Positions 22,798 through 31,722 are shown, counted from the stretch's first letter. The stretch: 37,430 bases of DNA from an uncultured Lachnospiraceae bacterium (GCA_947570615.1 CANOVJ010000040.1:1-37430); one strand, 5' to 3'. Notes: generated by a model not told the origin, from the sequence alone. Numbers and translations: made by a program.

Positions 22798-23847
22798 CTA
22801 CACTCCCTCCACCACGGTTGTCTCCCCCCACAGCTCCCTGGCCTTTTTTCGGATAAGCGCTTTCTCCCTTCGCCCGAGTCCTCTGAAGGCTTCCACCTCC
22901 ACTTTACGGCTTTTCTTCTTCCACCGTCCCGTCACCTGTCCGTCCAGCAGGATCGTGGGCGCTACGATTCCCGCAAGATTAAAGACTGCCCTCAGATCCT
23001 CCGGTCTCAGATAAAGGCTCTCCCTCTTCTCATATCCCAGCATCAGCTGATCGAATCCTGCCAGAAACAGACAGCCCTCCAGCCCACGAGAAAAGGATTT
23101 TCCATTTTCAATATAATACCAGGTTTTTCCCGCGCACTCAAGGGCTGTTACCGGAAGATGTGAAAGCCATTCTTTTACTTTCCCGGCGGAGGTATGAAAA
23201 AAATACATGGCGTCATGGATGGTGGCCGGGGCGATATTCGTAAAATACCGCCGCGCCATCTCCAGCTCCGCCTCCTCCCGGGGCAGGGGCGAAAATTCAG
23301 GCGAGAGGCAGTACGCCTTTTTCTCCTGTACCACATAATTGATGAAGCCGCGCTCGCACAACTCCCGGATGCCTCCTCCCCAGGAATCAAACATACAGCT
23401 CTCCTCCTGCTGCGTCATGCCCTTTTCCCGGCAGACACTTTTCAGCTCCTCCCTTGTCCGGGGTCCCTCCTCAAGAGCCTGCAAAATCATATCCGCCAGC
23501 TCCTTCTGCCGCAGGGGCGTCAGGCACCAGCTCTGCCTCTGGTTCCAGAAGGACTTCCCGTACCATTCATTGCGCCGGTAATTCGCTCTGTCTCCGCCGG
23601 GAAGAAACAGAGGAAGATCCTCCTGTGCAAAGACATGCATCGTCCCTCGTATCGTCCAGTTTTTCACCAGCCCCTCACCTGCAGCGGCCTCGTCAAAGTC
23701 GTCGCAGCGGATTTTCAGGGAATGGAGTGCGTTTTGCATGAACTGCGCCTGAACGCCCAGAAGGTCCCGTGCCACCGTTATTTTATCGGACGGGGCAAGC
23801 AGATACTGGTTGGTAAGCTGGCGCACCCTGATATCCTCCGTCGTCAT
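22798..23847 (-). CDS. Winged-helix DNA-binding protein, HTH_42/YcaQ-AlkX superfamily
   Basis: This 349-residue protein fits the HTH_42 family: LTNQYLLAP, DLLGVQAQFMQNALHSLKIR, the NWTIRGTMHVFAQEDLPLFL motif near residues 62-82, and the C-terminal block FLAGFDQLMLGYEKRESL with VAPTILLDGQVTGRWKKK. Members include DNA glycosylases for alkylated or cross-linked bases (AlkX/YcaQ and AZL relatives protecting against natural genotoxins), but many are uncharacterised. The catalytic QxQ-type motif is suggested by GVQAQF. The start at 23847 has AAAGGGA five bases upstream. It may repair antibiotic damage; a defence or self-resistance role is inference. Confidence 0.8.
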   Translation of the reverse strand: MTTEDIRVRQLTNQYLLAPSDKITVARDLLGVQAQFMQNALHSLKIRCDDFDEAAAGEGLVKNWTIRGTMHVFAQEDLPLFLPGGDRANYRRNEWYGKSFWNQRQSWCLTPLRQKELADMILQALEEGPRTREELKSVCREKGMTQQEESCMFDSWGGGIRELCERGFINYVVQEKKAYCLSPEFSPLPREEAELEMARRYFTNIAPATIHDAMYFFHTSAGKVKEWLSHLPVTALECAGKTWYYIENGKSFSRGLEGCLFLAGFDQLMLGYEKRESLYLRPEDLRAVFNLAGIVAPTILLDGQVTGRWKKKSRKVEVEAFRGLGRREKALIRKKARELWGETTVVEGV

Positions 23848-24003
23848 GATTTTCCCTTTCCGCCCCCGGCAATCTTCCATCGTTACTTATATATTATAGA
23901 ACAAATGAAAATACAGGGCTATCCTTTTTTTGTCGTACAGTATATGACACAGGCACACGATAACAGCCGAAAGAAAAGTATATCCACAAATATAATTCAG
24001 CTC

Positions 24004-24053
24004 TTGCTAAATTAAATCAGTATTGTATAATATAAACAGCAGACGCCGTCTGC
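24004..24053 (+). promoter_or_regulatory. Promoter and operator-like palindrome of the ArsR-ABC operon
   Basis: TTGCTA (24004-24009), 16 bases, TATAAT (24026-24031). Right at the expected start lies a perfect 15-base palindrome GCAGACG-C-CGTCTGC (24039-24053). An 8-base direct repeat GACAGGAC occurs at 24060 and 24089. The palindrome is a natural site for the ArsR-type regulator encoded first in the operon (inference). Confidence 0.6.
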
Positions 24054-24129
24054 CCGCCGGACAGGACCATCTCAGGACCCGGTTGCCCGACAGGACGGCC
24101 TGATAAATTCAGATTGGAGGGGACGAAAT

Positions 24130-24507
24130 GTGGATGAAAAAATTCTGAAAGCGCTGGGAGAGCCCAAACGCTTTCTGCTTTTGCAGTTAATGTCCAAAAG
24201 GAGCTACTGCGTCCGGGCGCTGGCCAGAAAAAGCGAGCTGTCCGAGTCGGCAGTTTCCCAGCATCTGAAAATCCTGCGGGAGGCGGGTCTTGTTTGCGGC
24301 ATCAAAAAAGGCTATTACACGCACTACCGCCTGGATAAGGATGTGCTGGGAATGGTCATATCCGAGCTGGAGCAGATGCGGGATGTACAACGCAGGCCCT
24401 GCGACGGCCCTTTTTACGGCTGCCCCGAATCGGAGTATCTGCGATGCAAGTCCTATGTACCGCCTGAAAAAAGAGAGGAGAAGAAAGGAAAGACACCCCA
24501 TGTTTAA
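24130..24507 (+). CDS. ArsR-family transcriptional regulator
   Basis: This 125-residue winged-helix protein has KALGEPKRFLLLQLMSKRSYCVRALARKSELSESAVSQHLKILREAGLV, the ArsR core with the recognition helix SESAVSQHLKIL, and the wing KGYYTHYRL. The C-terminal tail carries three cysteines (CDGPFYGCPESEYLRC), which could sense a metal or oxidant. GTG is the start, with GGAGGGG seven bases upstream; the overlapping ATG two bases earlier is in another frame and ends at once. It overlaps the ABC exporter gene by eight bases and probably represses the pair, releasing the operator when a toxic substrate is bound. Confidence 0.88.
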   Translation: MDEKILKALGEPKRFLLLQLMSKRSYCVRALARKSELSESAVSQHLKILREAGLVCGIKKGYYTHYRLDKDVLGMVISELEQMRDVQRRPCDGPFYGCPESEYLRCKSYVPPEKREEKKGKTPHV

Positions 24508-26236
24508 ACGCTTTATCCACTACTACAAACCACACACGAAAATGCTCACACTGGATATGCTGGCCTCGCTGCTGATCTCCGTTATCGGCATGGTATATCC
24601 CGTGGTGACCAACAAAATGCTCAACACCTATATTCCCCGCAAAATGTATACCACCATCGTCGTCTCCGGCCTGGTGGTGCTGGCGCTGTATGTGATCCGT
24701 ATGCTGCTGCGCTATTTTGTACAATATTACGGACACGTGATCGGCGTGCAGATGCAGTCCCAGATGCGGCAGGATCTCTTTGCCCACCTGGAAAAGCAGC
24801 CCTTCAGCTTCTATGACAATCACGAGACCGGGCGTATCATGACCCGCATCACCAGCGATCTGTTCGAGGTCTGCGAGCTGGCCCATCACGGCCCGGAAAA
24901 TCTGCTGATCAGCACGGTGATGATCCTTTTATCCTTCGGCTATCTGTTCCAGATTGATCCGATCCTGACGCTGATCATCTTCACCTGTGTGCCCATCCTG
25001 GTGGTGGTTACGCTCCATTTCCGCCGGGCCATGAGCCGCGCCTTTGACGACCGCCGCAAGAGCAACGCCATCATCAATGCCGCCGTGGAGAGCAGCGTCA
25101 CCGGAATCCGCGTGACCAAGGCCTACACCAACAGCCAGAGGGAAGTGGAAAAGTTCCGGGAAGGCGACCGGCTCTTTGTGGACGCCTCCCGCCGGGCCTA
25201 CCGGGCCATGGCCCAGTTCCACTCCTCCACCGCCTTTGTGACCGACGTCTTTAACGTATTTATCCTGATCGCGGGCGGGCTGTTTCTGTATGCGGGCAGA
25301 ATCTCCTTCGGCGATTACTCCACCTTTATCGTGTCTGTGAACCTTTTTATCAACCCGGTCAACACCCTGATCGGCTTCATGGAGCAGTTTCAGAACGGAG
25401 TCAGCGGCTTTAAGCGCTTCGTGGAAATCATGGACGAGGCCCCCGAGGAGGATGCGCCGGACGCCAGGGAGCTTCGCAATGTAAAGGGCGACATCGAATT
25501 TCGCAATGTGACCTACGCCTACGATCCCTCCAAGGAGGTTCTTCACAACATCAACCTGCGCCTGGAAAGGGGCCGCAAGCTGGCGCTGGTGGGGCCCTCC
25601 GGCGGCGGCAAAACCACACTGTGCCACCTGCTACCCAATTTTTACCGGCTGCGGGAGGAGGACGGTTCCATTCTCATCGACGGCATGGATATCCGCAATC
25701 TCACCATGGAATCCGTCCGCCGCAACATCGGTATCGTACAGCAGGATGTTTTCCTCTTTGCGGGCACTGTCCGCGACAATATCCTCTACGGACGCCCTTC
25801 CGCCACCGAGGAGGAAATGGTGGAGGCCGCCCGGCGCGCCAACATTCACGACTATATCATGACGCTTGAAAAGGGGTACGATACGGAAATCGGCGAGCGG
25901 GGCGTCAAGCTCTCCGGCGGCCAGAAGCAGCGTCTGAGTATCGCCCGCGTGTTCCTGAAAAACCCCGCCATCCTGATTCTGGACGAGGCCACCAGCGCAC
26001 TGGACAACACTACCGAGGTGCTCATTCAGCAGGCGCTGGATGAACTGTGCAGGGGACGCACCACCCTGGTGGTTGCCCACCGTCTCTCCACCATCCGGAA
26101 CGCCGACGAGATCGCCGTGGTCATCAACGGAAAAATCACCGAGCGGGGCACCCACGACGAACTCATGGCCATTGAGGACGGGACCTACAAAAAGCTCTAT
26201 TCCCTGCAATTCCGGGAGAATGATTACTTCGAATAA
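24500..26236 (+). CDS. ABC exporter half-transporter (MsbA/multidrug type)
   Basis: This 578-residue protein has an N-terminal six-helix exporter domain (residues about 1-320, FIHYYKPHTKMLTLDML onward, with the ETGRIMTRITSD coupling region) and an ATPase domain with Walker A GPSGGGKTT (near 365), Q-loop VQQDVFLF, signature LSGGQKQR (near 471), Walker B ILILDEATSALD and switch histidine VAHRLST. All motifs are intact, so it should be active as a homodimer. It exports drugs, lipids or peptides; the substrate is unknown. ArsR-linked exporters of this type usually give drug or metal-complex resistance. The start overlaps the regulator stop and no other ABC half follows. A hairpin terminator lies just downstream. 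Confidence 0.92.
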   Translation: MFKRFIHYYKPHTKMLTLDMLASLLISVIGMVYPVVTNKMLNTYIPRKMYTTIVVSGLVVLALYVIRMLLRYFVQYYGHVIGVQMQSQMRQDLFAHLEKQPFSFYDNHETGRIMTRITSDLFEVCELAHHGPENLLISTVMILLSFGYLFQIDPILTLIIFTCVPILVVVTLHFRRAMSRAFDDRRKSNAIINAAVESSVTGIRVTKAYTNSQREVEKFREGDRLFVDASRRAYRAMAQFHSSTAFVTDVFNVFILIAGGLFLYAGRISFGDYSTFIVSVNLFINPVNTLIGFMEQFQNGVSGFKRFVEIMDEAPEEDAPDARELRNVKGDIEFRNVTYAYDPSKEVLHNINLRLERGRKLALVGPSGGGKTTLCHLLPNFYRLREEDGSILIDGMDIRNLTMESVRRNIGIVQQDVFLFAGTVRDNILYGRPSATEEEMVEAARRANIHDYIMTLEKGYDTEIGERGVKLSGGQKQRLSIARVFLKNPAILILDEATSALDNTTEVLIQQALDELCRGRTTLVVAHRLSTIRNADEIAVVINGKITERGTHDELMAIEDGTYKKLYSLQFRENDYFE

Positions 26237-26240
26237 ATCG

Positions 26241-26279
26241 TACAATACGCCGTCACGCTTCGCGGGGCGGCGTATTGTA
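26241..26279 (+). terminator. 12-bp stem after the ABC exporter
   Basis: Perfect 12-base arms (26241-26252 and 26268-26279) flank a 15-base loop, five bases after the stop. A second short hairpin (GGACAA/TTGTCC, 26285-26309) follows. The T-run is weak. Confidence 0.55.
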
Positions 26280-26328
26280 ACAACGGACAACATGCTTTGC
26301 GAATTGTCCTTATGTTAAATATAGCAGA

Positions 26329-26350
26329 CGTCCGGGAAGCTTCCCGGACG
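26329..26350. repeat. 22-bp perfect palindrome
   Basis: CGTCCGGGAAG is followed directly by its reverse complement with no spacer, between the convergent ABC exporter and SIR2 genes. A run of six T residues lies about 15-20 bases further on the plus strand. It may be a terminator component or a protein-binding site. Confidence 0.55.
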
Positions 26351-26438
26351 CCTGACTGAAATTACTTTTTTGCTGTCACTGAAACAGCATGAAAACAGCT
26401 GTGATGCGAAAATGAATGCTATAAATTATTCTACCTGG

Positions 26439-28925
26439 TTATTCACCCAGTTCCTCTTTTCTGACGATATCACGCCTGATATCCTCCAGCATCCTGTCAG
26501 TCCGTTCAATCTGCCTGTTCTTTTCCCTGTCCCTGCGCTCTGACACTCTCGATGAATTCAGATACTTCTGTATTTTTTTCTGCATCTCGATACAATACCA
26601 CAAAAACATTCTTTTCTCATCATCCGAAAATCCATCATAAAACTTCATATAAAACTGCTTGTACAGCGTAACCTGGCGCAATGGATAATGTGTATCCGGC
26701 GTTTTATTATTATACAGAAGACTGTGCGCCTGTTCAAAATTCATATAAGCCTGCATCTGATCATTCTCCTGTATCGTCTGCTCCAGAAGAAGTCTTGCCT
26801 TATGAATTTCAATTTGCCATAACTCCTTATTATACTTCTTATCGGAATAGGCGGAGGCATTTTGCAGATATATGCCTGCTGTCTTGTAATCCTTTATCTC
26901 CATTCGCGCGATCGCGTACTGCAGCCAGAAGAAAGGATTTTTTTCATGGTATGACAGCTCCTTTGCCAGCTCGTAAATACCAATGATCTTTTCGTTGAAA
27001 TTCCCATCCTTCTTGGAAAAAATCAGCCTGAGGTTTGAATATGAAATCAACATCCTGAGCATATTTTCATATTTGCTGATATTGCTGTGTTTATTCAGAA
27101 CCTGCAGCACTTTTCTTAAAATTCTTTCTATATCTTCATTATAGTTATACTCCTGTATTATATGGTACGCCACCAGCGAAGATTTCAGAGTTACGGCATT
27201 GCGTTTAAAATCCAGGAATTCCCTGACCTTATCGTTTCGGGTAAACGCAGTAGTGATCGACTGCTTCCCTAACAGCAGGGTTATATCAGACAGCGTCAGC
27301 TCCAACGCGATGACTTCGCAGGTAAAAATCAATAACGTAATCTGCTTTAAGTCATTGTTTTCAAAAAGCGCATCTACAACCTTATGGATTTTCCCCTTCA
27401 TATAGTCAGACTTCAAAACATCCAACATGATGTTTTTTATTTCTCCATTGCACTTTCTGGTGATATATTTAAGCTTTTGTGTCGAAGACATATTGGAGTT
27501 GGAGCCCCACAGGGCATATTTATCCAGCAATGTTCTCATTTTAAAGCATTCATTATCCGACATCACATTGATGTCATACATCGATATGTGATTTTCCGGA
27601 ATCTGAAACTGATCTATAAATCTGCCATATAAATTGTCATTCAGATAACTCCTGACCGTGAAGACAAAACGTATATCATCTCTGTTATACATTGAGAAAA
27701 TCCGTACGTCCGGAGAATCAATAATTCGATTATAGTTTTCTATAAAAACAAACTTTATTCCCCTTTCCATACATATATATTCCATATCGTCTCTCAAAAA
27801 AGAATTAATCTTATCCAGATAGTATACCTTCCCTTTGCTTTGCCTGATCAGCATTGCCTCCACCAATCTGACCAGAATCGATTTTCCGTTACCTATATCT
27901 GAATGAAGTATCACCGCGCGGCATTCGCCAGATATATCATTTACAATATCCTTAACGCTTTCCCGGTTGACAATATACTTATAATAATCTGTGGAAAACA
28001 ACGCCTCCATTCGTATGGTTCCGTTAAAAAACAAATCCGTTACATCCTTATCAGCGATGGTATACAACTTATCGCCGGAAAAGGAGGTCACCTCTTTCAA
28101 ACAGTTCAATGTATATGGTCGTTCAACAGATGAACAGGCGATTGACATTTTCTGAATAACCTCTGCAAACCCCTGGTTTCCCTCCTCATATATTCCGCCG
28201 AACTTATCCATATTATTTCGTGTTCTCCTGGACGGCTTCCAGGTTATAAAGATACACTTGTCTTTCAGCTCCTCATCGACAGCGAATATCTGTTGAAGCT
28301 CCAGATCATAATCCATCGAATAACCGATACACACAAAGCACTTCGCATTCAATATATCATTTTGAAGGCTAATCGCCCAGTCGCTCTCCGGTATGGTTCT
28401 TTGACGATAGGACGAGGCCAGCAATTTAAATGTGCTTTCCAGCTTATCCTCGGTGACGCTGTCAACAGATCCGTTTATATGGACAATCGCATTTCTTAAA
28501 TTCAACACCTCCGATGATTTCTTCTCCGGCGTAATGGATTCTCTGTTAATTCCTTCATTCATAGACAACATCTCAAAAACGTTGTCATAATTCGTCGTAT
28601 AGATCCGCTTCCAGGGCAGCCGGCCAATTACCCGCTGAACTTCTGAACACTGTTTACATCTGAACTGTCTGTTCAGGAATTTCAATAAATCTCTTTTTGT
28701 ATTTGTTTCTAAATACAGCTCTGAAACATATCCCAGATCCCTGAGATCTTCTTCGCTTTCTCCTGTCAGATCTATTTTTCCATCCTTGATCAGTCTCTCA
28801 CACAGCTTATTCCCGACCGGGAAATCTTCATCAGCCATGTTTTTTGCTCCGACTGAAAATCCGGAACCCACAAACAGAACTGCATCTCCTTCCCGTGCAT
28901 ATAAAGCCGCTTCTTCTATCGTCAT
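26439..28925 (-). CDS. SIR2-domain P-loop protein (SIR2-STAND-like, putative anti-phage defence)
   Basis: This 828-residue protein (numbering from ATG 28943 for the following) has a SIR2 NADase domain: FVGSGFS (26-30), TTNYD (116-120), catalytic-type H155 in IVHINGS, and GYSMDYDL (207-214). A P-loop NTPase follows, with ILHSDIGNGKS (345-355), a modified Walker A lacking the first glycine, and FVFIEN (E402) in the Walker B place. A long helical C-terminus (about 560-834) resembles repeat-containing sensor regions. This order matches SIR2-STAND defence proteins (Avs5-like), which sense phage and degrade NAD. ATG 28925 has GGGAGGG nine bases upstream and is preferred. The gene is visibly AT-rich and uses different codons from its neighbours, so it is probably horizontally acquired. 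Defence function is inferred from architecture. Confidence 0.8.
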   Translation of the reverse strand: MTIEEAALYAREGDAVLFVGSGFSVGAKNMADEDFPVGNKLCERLIKDGKIDLTGESEEDLRDLGYVSELYLETNTKRDLLKFLNRQFRCKQCSEVQRVIGRLPWKRIYTTNYDNVFEMLSMNEGINRESITPEKKSSEVLNLRNAIVHINGSVDSVTEDKLESTFKLLASSYRQRTIPESDWAISLQNDILNAKCFVCIGYSMDYDLELQQIFAVDEELKDKCIFITWKPSRRTRNNMDKFGGIYEEGNQGFAEVIQKMSIACSSVERPYTLNCLKEVTSFSGDKLYTIADKDVTDLFFNGTIRMEALFSTDYYKYIVNRESVKDIVNDISGECRAVILHSDIGNGKSILVRLVEAMLIRQSKGKVYYLDKINSFLRDDMEYICMERGIKFVFIENYNRIIDSPDVRIFSMYNRDDIRFVFTVRSYLNDNLYGRFIDQFQIPENHISMYDINVMSDNECFKMRTLLDKYALWGSNSNMSSTQKLKYITRKCNGEIKNIMLDVLKSDYMKGKIHKVVDALFENNDLKQITLLIFTCEVIALELTLSDITLLLGKQSITTAFTRNDKVREFLDFKRNAVTLKSSLVAYHIIQEYNYNEDIERILRKVLQVLNKHSNISKYENMLRMLISYSNLRLIFSKKDGNFNEKIIGIYELAKELSYHEKNPFFWLQYAIARMEIKDYKTAGIYLQNASAYSDKKYNKELWQIEIHKARLLLEQTIQENDQMQAYMNFEQAHSLLYNNKTPDTHYPLRQVTLYKQFYMKFYDGFSDDEKRMFLWYCIEMQKKIQKYLNSSRVSERRDREKNRQIERTDRMLEDIRRDIVRKEELGE

Positions 28926-28956
28926 CGTGTTCTTCCCTCCCATCGTTTTACAATTT

Positions 28957-28973
28957 TTTCCAATTTATGGAAA
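28957..28973. promoter_or_regulatory. Small inverted repeat before the SIR2 gene
   Basis: TTTCCA and TGGAAA flank a 5-base centre about 30 bases upstream of the SIR2 start. It could be an operator; no clear -35/-10 pair was identified beside it. Confidence 0.3.
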
Positions 28974-29221
28974 TGACGAGTATTATTTTAGCACATTACA
29001 TATAAGAACCGAATAGAACAATAATTCTACTGCTCTCGTTCTTTATGTATACAGGATGACCTTTATCGCCAGTCAGGACGATTACAGGCTGCCTGTTATT
29101 GATGATTTGAAAATGGAAAGAAATACCGAATCCGGCAGGGAAACCATGGACGACAAAATCAGGCGCATGCCGGGAAATGAGACACGACAGATGGAAAGAA
29201 AGATAATGAGAGGGAAAGCAG

Positions 29222-29576
29222 ATGGGAAGCCTGACAGTGACGCAGCAGACAGACCGGAAGCATCAGGAAGTTTTACAGAGGCTGAGAGGTTTTCGCCTGC
29301 CTGATGACGATTTCCTCACAAAGTGTTTTGATCGGGATACGGCAGGTATAGAACCGGTAATGCAGATTGTGCTTGAAAAGCCGGATTTAAAGGTGCTGGA
29401 CGTCCGCACCCAGGTATTTGTGGAGAATCTGCTGAACCGTTCAGTGCGGCCGGATATCCTGGCCACGGACAGCACAGGGGCAAAACTGAATGTGGAAGTA
29501 CAGCGCTCCAGCAAAGGGCAGGGGAAAGATTTGAGGATGGCTCGCACATACTGTATGTAAATGGAGCTTACCGCAA
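29222..29576 (+). pseudogene. Rpn-family (PD-(D/E)XK transposase-like) remnant with deletion and frameshift
   Basis: The first frame reads the N-terminal half of Rpn/PDDEXK transposase-like proteins: LPDDDFLTKCFDRDT, PDLKVLDVRTQVFVENLLNRSVRPDILATDSTGAKLNVEVQRS, with the nuclease Asp (D in RPDIL) and E-x-Q. At about 29524 it should continue with RARYHSS-type sequence but instead jumps to FEDGSHILYVNGAYRN in another frame, a segment normally some 45-60 residues later. After that the match ends. Both an internal deletion and loss of the 3' end have occurred, so it is dead. AGAGGG lies seven bases before the ATG. An unassigned frame (29056-29304) upstream shows no family match. Confidence 0.75.
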
Positions 29577-29676
29577 CTACAACTATCCTGATATTGGTAC
29601 TTCATCTCCGTACTGTGGACATCCCTGTTATTGCGGCAACCCCTTTTCACACAGCCCCCTTTCATCTCCTGCCCAA

Positions 29677-30351
29677 TCAGGCTCTCGCATCAAACCTCTC
29701 ACAGAGCCGCCTGTTCCGCGCCTGCATTTCTGCCCTTCGCAGAAGGATTTCCTCCGCCGTCTCTGCCGCCGCACCCTCCAGGGTCTGTCCGGCGGCCCTG
29801 GCCGGCAGTTCTGCTTCCTCCTCCGGCGCCTGCGGGTTTCCGGCGTTTTCCTCCGCCGCGGTGATTTCCTTCGCCGCAGTGATTTCTTCCGCCGAAACGA
29901 TCTCTTCCACTGTCTCTTCCAGCTCCTCCAGAGCCTGGGTAAGTACGCCCTTCTCCTCTTCCAGTCCCAGGGCTTCCTGCGCCATTTCCTCCCGGCGTTC
30001 CTGCGCCGTTTTGGGCTCCTGCTTTTCCACAGCCTCGGCGATCTTCTCCCCCTGCTCCCTGGCCTCGTCCAGAATATGTGACATTTCCTCCCGGTTGTAA
30101 GCGGCCTTCACCGCCGCAATCTCGTTCTCATACGTGTGCAGCATCTCCAGCTTTCTCTCGATCTCCTCCAGGGTGCCGCATTCCTTATTTTTCAGATTCT
30201 CCTTCTGCTTCTCAAAAAAGGCGATCTCTCTCTCGCTCTTATCCTTCCTCTCCTGCCGCTCCTGTACGCTCTTTAATCCGCCGCCGGTCATCATCGAATG
30301 AATCTCAGATAAAATACCGCCGGTTGTCTTCATATTGATATTCAACGTCAT
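29677..30351 (-). CDS. Charged coiled-coil protein of unknown function
   Basis: This 224-residue protein has a short start (MTLNINMKTTGGILSEIHSMM), then a nearly continuous helix rich in Glu, Lys, Arg and Ala (residues about 30-215), with a tandem EEITAAKEITAAEE stretch near 160. Coiled coil is very likely; there are no membrane segments or signal peptide. The start at 30351 is preferred since GGAGGT is just upstream, although the spacing is short. Similar proteins appear in Lachnospiraceae with the same TGGILSEIH-type start, but I do not know their function. It lies convergent to the Rpn remnant. Confidence 0.6.
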   Translation of the reverse strand: MTLNINMKTTGGILSEIHSMMTGGGLKSVQERQERKDKSEREIAFFEKQKENLKNKECGTLEEIERKLEMLHTYENEIAAVKAAYNREEMSHILDEAREQGEKIAEAVEKQEPKTAQERREEMAQEALGLEEEKGVLTQALEELEETVEEIVSAEEITAAKEITAAEENAGNPQAPEEEAELPARAAGQTLEGAAAETAEEILLRRAEMQARNRRLCERFDARA

Positions 30352-30478
30352 CCACCTCCGCCTTTCACCGCCCCGCGCGCTCATCCTCCGGCCAGGGCCA
30401 CCTTTTCCTGCATATAAAGTATCGGCTTTTCAGCGGGATTTCCTGGCGGCAGCGCCACGAAATCAGCCTTTTGCGCAA

Positions 30479-30530
30479 CAAAAAAAACGCCGGATCCTAA
30501 ACGACTGTTTATTATCCGGCAATATGTCTG
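30479..30530 (-). terminator. Rho-independent terminator of the lactonase gene
   Basis: On the minus strand GCCGGAT and ATCCGGC (30530-30524, 30495-30489) form a 7-base stem followed by eight T residues. It lies 83 bases after the stop of the lactonase-like gene. Confidence 0.7.
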
Positions 30531-30612
30531 TATGTATTCCAGGATATCAACCGTAATGGTGTCGGCTGAAACAGCTTACGTGAGAACCAGGAATCCATTG
30601 TTCCGGCACTTC

Positions 30613-31722
30613 TCACGACACTGCCGTAACAAACGAAATCTGCGGCACAAAAACCTCGTCCATTTTCCCGCCCGGCTCACCGCTGTTTATGTCCCTCTTT
30701 CGAAGCACCAGATTCCCGCTCTCCTGATTGGCAACCAGAAGATACTGATCGTCCGGCGTGATACAGAAATTTCTGGGGCACCGCCCATATGTGTCATAAT
30801 AATCCCTGGTTCTGAGCAGTCCGGCGTCCCCGTCCACCTCATACTGCACAAGGCTGTCCATCCCCCGGTTGGACACATAGAGAAATCTCCCGTCCCCGGA
30901 AAAGGAAAGCTCCGCCGCCGTATTTTCCCCGGCATATCCCTCCGGCAGAGTGCTGACGCTCTGGATCTGCCGCCAGGACCTTCCGTCCTCCCCGGAGGCA
31001 TACACAAACACCTTACTTCCCAGCTCAGCCACCATGTACAGGAATTTTCCCTCCCTGCGGAAGAGGAAATGGCGCGGCCCCTCTCCCTGTGGCAGATGAA
31101 TCTGATCACTCTCCCCGGCCAGGGTCAGAGCCGCATTTTCCCCCACCTCATAGCAGAAAATCTGATCAAGCCCGAGATCCGACACATACAGCCGCTTCCC
31201 GTCCTGTGAAAGCTGCGTACAGTGTACGTGAGGCCCCTGCTGCCTGTCGCTTAAATACGCAGGCCACCGGGTCTGCTCCCCGCCACGGGGCTCCCCCTTC
31301 GTCCCATGGTAATATCCCACCCCTTCATGCTGGCAGAAGGCGCGTACCTCCTCCGGGGAACCGTCCGCCCGGATGCTCCCCGTAAAGACACTGCCACTCA
31401 TATAATTGGCCGCCGAAAAAAATCTTCCCCCCGGCCACACATTCAGATGGCACATGGCGTCCCCCCTGGTGGGAATACCGCCCAGAAAGGACAGCGTCCC
31501 GTCCACCGGATCCCTTCTGTAGGCTCCCACCATGCCGTCCCGGTCTCTTTCGCTGACCCCGTAGAGAAATCCCCGTGTCAGGCAGAGAAAGGAGGGATTG
31601 TCCATCTCCCCATACGTCCGGATCAGACGCAGCCTTTCCCTGTCCGTATCCAGTGCGAACTGGCAGATGCCATCCCTGTTTTCCGCCCCTGTATAAGACC
31701 CCGTATAAATGTGCCAGATCAT
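30613..31722 (-). CDS. Lactonase-family beta-propeller (6-phosphogluconolactonase-like)
   Basis: This 369-residue protein fits the seven-bladed lactonase family (PF10282): it starts HIYTGSYTGAENRDGICQF, has NPSFLCLT, NVWPGGRFFSAANYMSGSV, the key GPHVHCTQLSQDGKRLYVSDLGLDQIFCY segment, GPRHFLF, and repeated blades ending DQYLLVANQESGNLVL. Relatives hydrolyse 6-phosphogluconolactone or other sugar lactones. No glucose-6-phosphate dehydrogenase is adjacent, so the substrate is inferred. GGGGAAGA precedes the ATG. It follows the XRE-type regulator gene by 129 bases on the same strand. Confidence 0.88.
   Translation of the reverse strand: MIWHIYTGSYTGAENRDGICQFALDTDRERLRLIRTYGEMDNPSFLCLTRGFLYGVSERDRDGMVGAYRRDPVDGTLSFLGGIPTRGDAMCHLNVWPGGRFFSAANYMSGSVFTGSIRADGSPEEVRAFCQHEGVGYYHGTKGEPRGGEQTRWPAYLSDRQQGPHVHCTQLSQDGKRLYVSDLGLDQIFCYEVGENAALTLAGESDQIHLPQGEGPRHFLFRREGKFLYMVAELGSKVFVYASGEDGRSWRQIQSVSTLPEGYAGENTAAELSFSGDGRFLYVSNRGMDSLVQYEVDGDAGLLRTRDYYDTYGRCPRNFCITPDDQYLLVANQESGNLVLRKRDINSGEPGGKMDEVFVPQISFVTAVS

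Noticed and set aside
29056-29304. 82-residue plus-strand frame before the Rpn remnant
   Set aside because: It overlaps the Rpn remnant in another frame, is low in complexity and has no family match or clear ribosome site.
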